From assembly GCA_910586735.1 (NCBI GenBank), contig CAJUJW010000075.1, positions 1 through 10,937 on the forward strand: DNA of 10,937 nucleotides, given 5' to 3'. The position numbers and the translations under genes are program-made. This DNA is from an uncultured Oscillibacter sp. Lineage in GTDB: Bacteria; Bacillota; Clostridia; Oscillospirales; Oscillospiraceae. Below, in pieces: positions 5,160-10,937 of this stretch. Position 1 is the first letter of the stretch. Every line of letters begins with the position of its first letter. The notes under the pieces are model-generated. The model saw only the letters and a list, made by a program, of their open reading frames with translations, made no database searches and was not told the DNA's origin.

Positions 5160-7325
5160 TTACTTGGCCTGCTTCATGGAGAGGGAGATGCGCTTCTTCT
5201 TCTCGTCTACCTCCAGGACCAGCACCTTCACCACGTCCCCTACGGAGACCACCTCCGAGGGGTGCCGGACCCGGCGGTCCGCCACCTGGGAGATATGCAC
5301 CAGCCCGTCCTGGTGGACGCCGATGTCCACGAAGACGCCGAAGTCGATGACGTTCCGCACCGTCCCCGTCAGCACCATGCCGGGTTTCAAGTCCTTCATC
5401 TCCAGCACGTCCGTCCGCAGCACCGGCTTGGGCAGGTCGTCCCGGATGTCCCGGCCGGGCTTCAAAAGCTCGGACACCACGTCCCGTAGGGTGGGCACGC
5501 CTACCCCCGCCTCCCCGGCGGCCTTTTCCTCGCCGTAGGCCGCCACCTGGGCGGGGAGGCCCTGGAGCTTTCCCGCCCGCACGTCCGCCAGGGAGTGGCC
5601 CGTCAGCTCCAGGAGCTTTTCCGCCGCGGCGTAGCTCTCCGGGTGGACGGCGGTGTTGTCCAGGACGGACTTGCTCTCCGGCACCCGGAGGAAGCCCGCG
5701 CACTGCTGGAACGCCTTGGGCCCCAGCTTGGGCACCTTCAAAATCTGCTTCCGGGCGGTGAAGGGGCCGTTCTCCTCCCGGTAGGCCACGATGTTTTTCG
5801 CCGTGGCCGCCGTCAGGCCGGAGACCCGCTGGAGCAGGGACGGGGAGGCCGTGTTCACGTCCACGCCCACGGCGTTGACGCAGTCCTCCACCACGCCGTT
5901 CAGCGCCTCGTCCAGCCGTTTCGGCGGCATGTCGTGCTGGTACTGCCCCACGCCGATGGCCTTGGGGTCGATCTTCACCAGCTCCGCCAGGGGGTCCTGC
6001 AAGCGCCGGGCGATGGACACGGCGGAGCGCAGATTCACGTCGTACTCCGGGAACTCCGCCGCCGCCAGGGGACTGGCGGAGTACACGGAGGCCCCGGCCT
6101 CGGAGACGATCATGTAGCTGACGCGCATCCCGGCCTCGCCCACCTGCCGGATGAGCTCCACGGCCATCTGTTCCGTCTCCCGGCTGGCGGTGCCGTTGCC
6201 GATGGCCAGGTGCTGCACTCCGTGTTTTTTGATGAGCCGGGACAGCGCGGCGATGGCCTCCCGCTTCTGCCGCTCGCCGTGGGTGGGATAGACCACGGCG
6301 GTGTCCAGCACCTTGCCGGTCCCGTCCACCACGGCCACCTTGCACCCCATGCGGTAGCCGGGGTCCAGGCCCATGGTGACCTTCCCCTTCACCGGGGGCT
6401 GCATCAAAAGGGGCTTCAAATTCAGGGCGAACTGGCCGATGGCCCCCTCGTTGGCCTCCTCCGTCAGGCCGGACCGGGCCTCCCGCTCCAGGGAGGGGAA
6501 AATCAGCCGGTCGTAGGCGTCCTCCGCCGCGGCCTTGACGAACTCCATGGCGGGGGTCCCCGGAACCACCACCCGGCGGCGCAGGGTCCGCAGGGCCAGG
6601 TCCCGGTCCATCTCCACAGAGACCTTTAATTTCTCCTCCTTCTCCCCCCGGTTGACGGCCAGCACCTGGTGGCCCTGCATGCGGGAGAGGGGCTGTGTGA
6701 AGTCGTAGTAGAGCCGGTAGACGGAGTCCTCCTCCGGGTCGGCGGCCTCGCTGCGGAGCTTCCCGTTTTTGGCCAGCAGGGCCCGGAGGACCTTCCGCAA
6801 TTCCGCGTCGTCGCTGAGGAGCTCCGCCACGATGTCGCTGGCCCCCGCCAGGGCGTCCTCCGCCGTCTCCACGCCCTTTTCCGGGTCCACGTACTTCGCC
6901 GCCTCCGTCAGGGGGTCCGGGCAGTCCGGCCCCTGGGCAAACAGCAGTTCCGCCAGAGGGGCCAGCCCCTTCTCCCGGGCGACGGTAGCCCGGGTCCGGC
7001 GCTTTTGCTTATAGGGGCGGTACAGGTCCTCCACCTCCGCCAGGGTGGCGGCGGCGTCAATGGCGGCGGCCAGTTCCTCCGTCAGCTTGCCCTGTTCCTC
7101 GATGGACTTCTTCACGGTTTCCCGCCGCTCCTGGAGGCCCCGGAGGTAGTTCAGCCGCTCCTCCAGATTGCGGAGGGTGGTGTCGTCCATGGCTCCGTGA
7201 AGCTCCTTGCGGTAGCGGGCGATGAAGGGGATGGTGTTGCCCTCGTCCAGCAGGCGGACCACGTTGTCCACGTACTGTTGGGGCTGGTTCAGCTCCTTGG
7301 CGAGCTGGATGATGATGGCGTCCAT
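5160..7325 (-). CDS. tex: Tex-family RNA-binding transcription accessory protein
   Basis: Tex is a cytoplasmic nucleic-acid-binding protein linked to transcription and RNA handling; its exact role is unsettled. This copy has 721 residues, near the family's usual length. The ATG at 7325 is chosen because GGGAGG lies four bases upstream and MDAIIIQLAKELN is the normal Tex N terminus; the frame continues 16 codons upstream without support. Order: Tex N-terminal helical region (1-200, with TIPFIARYRKE at 31-41 and LEERLNYLRGLQERR at 54-68), central helices, a YqgF/RNase H-like domain (about 315-440; GLDPGYRMGCKVAVVD at 319-334, GNGTASRETE at 376-385), helix-hairpin-helix region (about 450-550; VGQYQHDM at 459-466) and a C-terminal S1 RNA-binding domain (about 649-718; GTVRNVIDFGVFVDIG). 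It starts ten bases after the stop of the MATE gene, so the two are probably cotranscribed. Confidence 0.96.
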   Translation of the reverse strand: MDAIIIQLAKELNQPQQYVDNVVRLLDEGNTIPFIARYRKELHGAMDDTTLRNLEERLNYLRGLQERRETVKKSIEEQGKLTEELAAAIDAAATLAEVEDLYRPYKQKRRTRATVAREKGLAPLAELLFAQGPDCPDPLTEAAKYVDPEKGVETAEDALAGASDIVAELLSDDAELRKVLRALLAKNGKLRSEAADPEEDSVYRLYYDFTQPLSRMQGHQVLAVNRGEKEEKLKVSVEMDRDLALRTLRRRVVVPGTPAMEFVKAAAEDAYDRLIFPSLEREARSGLTEEANEGAIGQFALNLKPLLMQPPVKGKVTMGLDPGYRMGCKVAVVDGTGKVLDTAVVYPTHGERQKREAIAALSRLIKKHGVQHLAIGNGTASRETEQMAVELIRQVGEAGMRVSYMIVSEAGASVYSASPLAAAEFPEYDVNLRSAVSIARRLQDPLAELVKIDPKAIGVGQYQHDMPPKRLDEALNGVVEDCVNAVGVDVNTASPSLLQRVSGLTAATAKNIVAYREENGPFTARKQILKVPKLGPKAFQQCAGFLRVPESKSVLDNTAVHPESYAAAEKLLELTGHSLADVRAGKLQGLPAQVAAYGEEKAAGEAGVGVPTLRDVVSELLKPGRDIRDDLPKPVLRTDVLEMKDLKPGMVLTGTVRNVIDFGVFVDIGVHQDGLVHISQVADRRVRHPSEVVSVGDVVKVLVLEVDEKKKRISLSMKQAK

Positions 7326-7335
7326 AAATCCTCCC

Positions 7336-8748
7336 TTATCCGTTGGCCTGTTTCTTCCGCTGGATTTCCGCAATGCGCTCCTCCGCCGACCGCATGGTCT
7401 TGCGGAGGAAGATGATGCTCAGTACCAGGGACACCAACTCCGAGATGGGGAAGCAGAGCCACACCAGGTCCAGCTTTCCCGTCTGGGCCAGCAGCCACGC
7501 CGTTGGCAGCAGGGCAACCAGCTGGCGGCAGATGGAGCAGATCAGGGTATAAACCGGGTTTCCAATGGCCTGGCACACGGACCCGGCGATGATGTCGAAG
7601 CCCGCCAGAATAAAGGAGTAGCTGATGACCCGCAGGGCCACGGTGCCGATGGAGAGCATCTCCTCCGAGGGGTTGAAAAAGCCCAGCAGCACCCCGGGAA
7701 TCAGGTTGAAAGCGGCGCAGCCCGCCACCATGATCACCGTGGCCACCGTGGCGGTGAGCCGGAAGGTCTTGCGCACCCGGTCCATCCGGACGGCGCCGTA
7801 ATTGTAGGAGATGATGGGAACCATGCCGTTGTTCAATCCGAAGACGGGCATGAAGATAAAGCTCTGGAGCTTGAAATAGGCCCCGAAGACCGCCGTGGCC
7901 GTGTCGGTGAAGGAAATCAGAATCTTGTTCATGCCGAAGGTCATGATGGACCCGATGGACTGCATGATGATGGAGGGCAGGCCCACCCGGTAGATCTCCC
8001 GGACGATGAACCGGTCCGGCTTGACGGCCCGGAGGCTGAGGTGGATGTCCTTGTTGAACTTGAGGTTCATCCACAGGCCCACCAGGGCGGCCACCACCTG
8101 GCCCAGCACCGTGGCGGCGGCGGCCCCGGCCACCTCCATCCGGGGGAAGCCGAAGAGGCCGAAGATCAGAATGGGGTCCATGATGATGTTGATCACTGCG
8201 CCGATCATCTGGGTCAGCATGGAGTACACCGTCCGGCCCGTGGACTGGAGGAGCCGCTCAAAGCAGAACTGGCTGAAGATGCCGATGGAGAGCCCCAGGC
8301 AGATGCGGGCGTAGTCCGTGCCGTAGTCCACGATGGGGGCGATGTCTGTCTGTGCCAGGAAGAAGGGCCGGGCCAGCAGAAAGCCGCACACGCCGAAGAC
8401 CACGGCGCTGAGGAGGAAGATAAAGATGCCCGTGTTGGCGGCCCGGTCCGCCTGGTCCTGCTTCTTCTCCCCCAGGGAGCGGGACAGGAGCGCGTTCATG
8501 CCCACGCCGGTGCCGCCGCCCACGGCGATCATCAGGTTCTGGAGGGGGAAGGCCAGGGACACGGCGTTCAGGGCGTCCTGGCTGATGCGGGCCACGAAAA
8601 TGCTGTCCACCACGTTGTACAGGGCCTGGACCAGCATGGAGATCATCATGGGCACCGCCATGCCCGCCAGCAGGGGGGCGATGGGCATAACGCCCATTTT
8701 GTTCTCCTGGGGGGCGGGGGAAGCGGATTGCGTTTTGTTGGCTTTCAT
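7336..8748 (-). CDS. MATE-family multidrug/toxin efflux transporter
   Basis: A 470-residue inner-membrane protein, typical MATE length, expected to have 12 transmembrane helices in two six-helix lobes. MATE proteins export cationic drugs or metabolites by Na+ or H+ antiport; the substrate cannot be read here. The ATG at 8748 has AAAGGA eight bases upstream; a later Met18 is possible but has no site of its own. Seen: the N-lobe opening PLLAGMAVPMMISMLVQALY with VVDSIFVARI (46-55), the family block GGGTGVGMNALLSRSLGEKK (77-96), and the matching C-lobe block FGLNNGMVPIISYNYGA (303-319). The last 20 residues are charged and cytoplasmic. A terminator separates it from the upstream 391-residue gene, so it probably has its own promoter in 8749-8794; tex follows after ten bases. 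Confidence 0.95.
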   Translation of the reverse strand: MKANKTQSASPAPQENKMGVMPIAPLLAGMAVPMMISMLVQALYNVVDSIFVARISQDALNAVSLAFPLQNLMIAVGGGTGVGMNALLSRSLGEKKQDQADRAANTGIFIFLLSAVVFGVCGFLLARPFFLAQTDIAPIVDYGTDYARICLGLSIGIFSQFCFERLLQSTGRTVYSMLTQMIGAVINIIMDPILIFGLFGFPRMEVAGAAAATVLGQVVAALVGLWMNLKFNKDIHLSLRAVKPDRFIVREIYRVGLPSIIMQSIGSIMTFGMNKILISFTDTATAVFGAYFKLQSFIFMPVFGLNNGMVPIISYNYGAVRMDRVRKTFRLTATVATVIMVAGCAAFNLIPGVLLGFFNPSEEMLSIGTVALRVISYSFILAGFDIIAGSVCQAIGNPVYTLICSICRQLVALLPTAWLLAQTGKLDLVWLCFPISELVSLVLSIIFLRKTMRSAEERIAEIQRKKQANG

Positions 8749-8760
8749 CTGTAGTATCCT

Positions 8761-8780
8761 TTCTATATATTTCTATATAT
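8761..8780. repeat. Tandem 10-bp AT repeat in the MATE leader/promoter
   Basis: TTCTATATAT occurs twice, back to back, in the short gap between the upstream terminator and the MATE start. On the - strand this yields TATATATAGAA repeated, which offers several -10-like hexamers (TATATA, TATAGA), but no convincing -35 sits 16-18 bases upstream. It is the only strongly AT-rich stretch in this neighbourhood and probably contains the MATE promoter. Confidence 0.45.
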
Positions 8781-8794
8781 ACAGGGCTTCGCGG

Positions 8795-8827
8795 AAAAAG
8801 GACGCGGCTCTATGGCCGCGCCTTTTT
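8795..8827 (-). terminator. Intrinsic terminator after the 391-residue SLH gene
   Basis: AAAAAGG(A)CGCGGC pairs with GCCGCGCCTTTTT, a 13-bp stem with one bulged A and a short loop. On the - strand it begins ten bases after the TAA of the 8838-10013 gene and ends in CCTTTTTCC, a good T-tract. It should separate the prfB-secreted protein operon from the MATE-tex operon. Confidence 0.85.
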
Positions 8828-8837
8828 GAGGCTGGGG

Positions 8838-10013
8838 TTATTCTGGATAGCGGGTCCAGATGTCGTAGGTGTATTTGTCCCCTGTCTTCCAGGTGTACTC
8901 GTCGTCCCAGTGAATCCGGTAGACGGTCTTGCCCCCGGTGGAGGCTTGGGTGACGGTGAAGGAGACCCTGCCGTCCTGGTCCTTTTGGGGGCGGGAGGCG
9001 ACGCAGGTTACGTGAACCAGCCGCCCGTCGCCGTTCAGCTGGACCATGACATCGCCGGGGCGGGCCTCCTCCAGGGGGACCTTCCGGGCGGGAAAGCCCG
9101 CCTGGCCAAAGACCGCGTCGCTGACCAGGGTGGCCCAGCCGCCGCAGCCCAGGGTGTTGCTGGTGTGGGTGCTGGGGTCCTCCGCCCTGGGATAGGGATG
9201 GGTGGCGGCCCGTACGGGGCTGGAGTTCCCGATGGGGTAGCCGTCGGAGAAATCCGTGTCCTCCGGCCAGGTCTCCCGGAGGCCGTTGATGATCTCCAGC
9301 ACGTTCTCCTCCGTGGGCTCCTTGCCGTTGGACAGCGTCGTGGGGGCCTCCTGCTCCTTCTGAACGGGCACGGCGGTCCCGGGGCCGCCGGCCATGCACT
9401 GGGCCATGCGGTAGAGGACCACCGCCCCCTGGCCCCTGGTCATGGTCTCGTGGGGGGCGAAGCCGCCGTCGGCATAGCCGGTGATGATGCCCAGGGAGGC
9501 GACCATGCCCACCGCGTCCCGGTAATAGCCGTCGATGGAGGCGGCGTCGGCGAATTTGGACAGGGCGGCGGTCCGGCCGGCCTCGGGGACCGTATAGCCC
9601 TTGTTCTTCATGACGTTGGCGATGAACTGGGCCATGTCCAGCCGGGTGATGCGGACGTTCATAACGGAGGGCGCTTTCCAGGACTTGTCCCCGTAGAACA
9701 TGACGCCCTTGTCATTCAACAGGGCGGCGCTGGGAAGATACCAGCCCCCGGATTTCAGCCCGGCGTAGGCCGCGTCCTCCCCGGGGTAGAAGGCCCGGGC
9801 CAGCATGACGCAGAATTGGGCCCGTGTGACGCGCTGGGCGGGGCGGAAGGTGCCGTCGTCATAGCCGGAGAGAATCCCCTTTTCCACGCAGTCCGAGATG
9901 GCCTGGTGGAAGACGTAGGTGGGGGGCACATCGGAAAACTCCGCCGCCAGCGCCGGGGCGGAGAGGCCCAGGCAGAGGGCCAGGGCCAGCAGCAGGGGCA
10001 GAAGCCGTTTCAT
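8838..10013 (-). CDS. Secreted SLH protein with C-terminal Cys/His papain/CHAP-like domain
   Basis: A 391-residue exported protein. The ATG at 10013 follows GGGAGG by eight bases and opens a signal peptide (MKRLLPLLLALALCLGLSAPALA, cleavage near residue 23). SLH repeats follow: a clear one at about 25-66 (FSDVPPTYVFHQAIS, GILSGYDDGTFRP), a diverged one at about 82-130, and another at about 152-196 (GIITGYADGGFAP). A linker to about 225 leads to a domain beginning NGKEPTEENVLEIING, with LGCGGWATLVSDAVFG carrying the candidate nucleophile C290 and RPGDVMVQL...RLVHV carrying candidate H334, and it ends in WTRYPE. This Cys-then-His order with an RPGD turn resembles papain-fold CHAP or NlpC/P60 enzymes; from memory, related C-terminal domains are common in clostridial surface proteins. 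Activity is unproven. It is a paralogue of the upstream 225-residue gene and is followed by a terminator. Confidence 0.85.
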   Translation of the reverse strand: MKRLLPLLLALALCLGLSAPALAAEFSDVPPTYVFHQAISDCVEKGILSGYDDGTFRPAQRVTRAQFCVMLARAFYPGEDAAYAGLKSGGWYLPSAALLNDKGVMFYGDKSWKAPSVMNVRITRLDMAQFIANVMKNKGYTVPEAGRTAALSKFADAASIDGYYRDAVGMVASLGIITGYADGGFAPHETMTRGQGAVVLYRMAQCMAGGPGTAVPVQKEQEAPTTLSNGKEPTEENVLEIINGLRETWPEDTDFSDGYPIGNSSPVRAATHPYPRAEDPSTHTSNTLGCGGWATLVSDAVFGQAGFPARKVPLEEARPGDVMVQLNGDGRLVHVTCVASRPQKDQDGRVSFTVTQASTGGKTVYRIHWDDEYTWKTGDKYTYDIWTRYPE

Positions 10014-10029
10014 CGAAAAGTCCTCCCTC

Positions 10030-10058
10030 TTAATTTCTTGAGTTCCCCGGCGGTTGGC
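10030..10058 (-). repeat. Degenerate copy of the prfB 3' end upstream of the 391-residue gene
   Basis: Read on the - strand, this gap contains GGCCAACCGCCGGGGAACTC followed by AAGAAATTAAG. The true prfB end at about 10795-10765 reads GGCCACCGGCGAGCTCAAGA followed by AATAAG. CTCAAGAAAT is identical, and the rest aligns with a few substitutions and single-base insertions, one of which breaks the prfB stop frame. In both places the segment stands directly upstream of the ribosome binding site of one of the two paralogous secreted-protein genes, at the same relative position. This suggests a fossil of a tandem duplication rather than chance, but the match is short. Confidence 0.5.
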
Positions 10059-10079
10059 CTGGAGATGATCTTTAGGGGG

Positions 10080-10757
10080 TTATTCCGGGTAGCGGGTGTA
10101 GATGACGCGGACGGACTCGCCCGGATATCTCGGCCTGGCGTTTACCCGGGTGGGGTAACTAGAGGCCGTGTCAAACCACCGGACCTTGCCCCCGACGTTG
10201 CCGTCGGCGGTTTGGATGCAGGGCAGGCCGCCCACGTAATGGGCGGTTGACAGGGCAATATTCGCGTGGGCTGCGGAACCGTCGGGCTTGACGCGGAACA
10301 CAATGTCCCCAGGGCGCACCCGCGTGTTGTCCTCCAGCCTCCGGGCGGGGTTGGCGGAGGGGCCGAACACATAGTCGCTGAGCATGGCCGCAAAGGCCCC
10401 GCAGGCTTCCGCGCCCGACAGCTGCCACTCCGTCACGCAGGCGGCGCCTATGGACATGTCCGGGTCTGAGGCATAGATGTTGTTGCCGGACTCCGCCTTT
10501 TCCAGGTAGTTCCAGGTCATGCCGCCGGGCCAGAGCTCCTTGGCCTCGGCCAGCAGGGCCAGGACATTCTCCTCGGTAATGGGCTCCCCGTTTCGGAGGG
10601 CGCCCGTGGGGTTCTGGGGGTCCGCGATGGACCAGGCGGTCCCGGTTTCCATGGACGTACTGGTTACGGCCCGCTCCTCCGCCTCCGGGACGCCGCCGCC
10701 CGCCGGGGCCGGGAGGGTCAGGCAGAGGACCAGAGTCAAAAGCAGGATCGGTTTCAT
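10080..10757 (-). CDS. Secreted protein with Cys/His papain/CHAP-like domain, no SLH repeats
   Basis: A 225-residue protein with an apparent signal peptide (MKPILLLTLVLCLTLPAPAG). The ATG at 10757 is preceded by TAAGGA, which overlaps the prfB stop codon, so the gene starts nine bases after prfB and is probably translationally coupled to it. After a spacer of about 35 residues the body matches the C-terminal domain of the downstream 391-residue protein: NGEPITEENVLALLAEAKELWP (shared NG...TEENVL...WP), ACGAFAAMLSDYVFGPSANP with candidate nucleophile C119, RVRPGDIVFRVKPDG, candidate H164 in SAAHAN, and the same end TRYPE. It has no SLH repeats or obvious wall anchor, so it is probably released or held by its uncleaved signal. 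It may be a hydrolase of wall peptide or a non-catalytic relative. I do not recognise a named family member. Confidence 0.8.
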   Translation of the reverse strand: MKPILLLTLVLCLTLPAPAGGGVPEAEERAVTSTSMETGTAWSIADPQNPTGALRNGEPITEENVLALLAEAKELWPGGMTWNYLEKAESGNNIYASDPDMSIGAACVTEWQLSGAEACGAFAAMLSDYVFGPSANPARRLEDNTRVRPGDIVFRVKPDGSAAHANIALSTAHYVGGLPCIQTADGNVGGKVRWFDTASSYPTRVNARPRYPGESVRVIYTRYPE

Positions 10758-10766
10758 GCCGCTTCC

Positions 10767-10937
10767 TTATTTCTTGAGCTCGCCGGTGGCCAGCTGGGTC
10801 AGGTAGGCGTTGAGGAAGCCGTCCAGGTCCCCGTCCATGACTCCGTCGATATTGGCGGTTTCGAAGCTGGTCCGGGTGTCCTTCACCATCTGGTAGGGCA
10901 TGAAGACGTAGGACCGGATCTGGCTGCCCCACTCGAT
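10767..10937 (-). CDS. prfB: Peptide chain release factor 2, C-terminal end only
   Basis: RF2 recognises UAA and UGA stop codons and triggers release of finished proteins at the ribosome. Only the last 56 codons are in the window; the gene continues past base 10937. The visible residues IEWGSQIRSYVFMPYQMVKD, then RTSFETANIDGVMDGDLDGF and a variable tail ending in TGELKK, match the conserved RF2 C-terminal region (WGxQIRSYVF, then DxRT, then the MDGDLDGFxxAYL block). RF1 has a different C terminus, so the assignment to RF2 is firm. The GGQ loop and the programmed frameshift site often found in prfB lie outside the window. Its stop codon overlaps the ribosome binding site of the downstream secreted-protein gene. 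Confidence 0.95.
   Translation of the reverse strand: MEWGSQIRSYVFMPYQMVKDTRTSFETANIDGVMDGDLDGFLNAYLTQLATGELKK

Noticed and set aside
5034..5538. Open frames of 144-151 codons on the + strand from the repeat element into tex
   Set aside because: They combine palindromic repeat sequence with antisense tex sequence and have no recognisable domain.
4891..6345. 484-codon - strand frame overlapping tex
   Set aside because: It runs in a different frame through tex, is rich in Arg and Gly without motifs, and crosses the hairpin element; tex itself is unmistakable.
7222..8754. 510-codon + strand frame opposite MATE, and similar frames at 5595-6629, 6669-7415 and 8826-10250
   Set aside because: They are antisense shadows with His/Gly/Gln/Val-rich composition and no ribosome binding sites; the opposite strand encodes well-recognised proteins.

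Overview
The window looks like chromosomal DNA of a high-GC, Gram-positive Clostridia-type bacterium, plausibly Oscillospiraceae (Flavonifractor, Lawsonibacter or Oscillibacter-like). The evidence is a Bacillus-type RecR, strong GGAGG ribosome binding sites, surface proteins with S-layer homology (SLH) domains, a small XRE regulator, a 60-residue clostridial-type ferredoxin, and strong GC bias at third codon positions that produces many long spurious antisense frames. The genus is an inference. No rRNA, tRNA, CRISPR array, phage gene or transposase is visible.

Left end (1-905): the 3' part of recR on the + strand, followed by about 340 bases with no ordinary gene. This stretch holds what looks like a compact type I toxin-antitoxin locus. 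A 25-codon peptide gene with a strong ribosome binding site lies on the - strand (662-739). A consensus TTGACA-N17-TATAAT promoter on the + strand (566-594) faces it and should make a roughly 90-nt, two-hairpin RNA antisense to the 3' half of the peptide gene and its downstream region.

Middle (906-5150): a 1018-residue secreted phosphodiester glycosidase-like protein with Ig-like domains and three C-terminal SLH repeats (-). A single-cluster ferredoxin (+) is divergent from it. Next is a divergent pair: a 57-codon TTG-start gene (-) and a 76-residue XRE repressor (+), separated by two quasi-palindromic operators. A 219-bp hairpin-rich element with imperfect inverted-repeat ends (4931-5149) fills the space between the convergent XRE and tex genes.

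Right (5160-10937), all on the - strand and read from high to low coordinates: prfB (3' end only), two paralogous secreted proteins with a Cys/His papain/CHAP-like C-terminal domain (225 residues, then 391 residues with SLH repeats), a strong terminator, then a MATE-family transporter gene closely followed by tex. The start of the 391-residue gene is preceded by a stretch resembling the last codons of prfB, which suggests the two secreted-protein genes arose by a tandem duplication that carried the prfB tail along.

Most worth checking: the toxin/antisense locus, the XRE/57-residue divergent module, the MITE-like element, and the prfB-tail fossil between the two paralogues.
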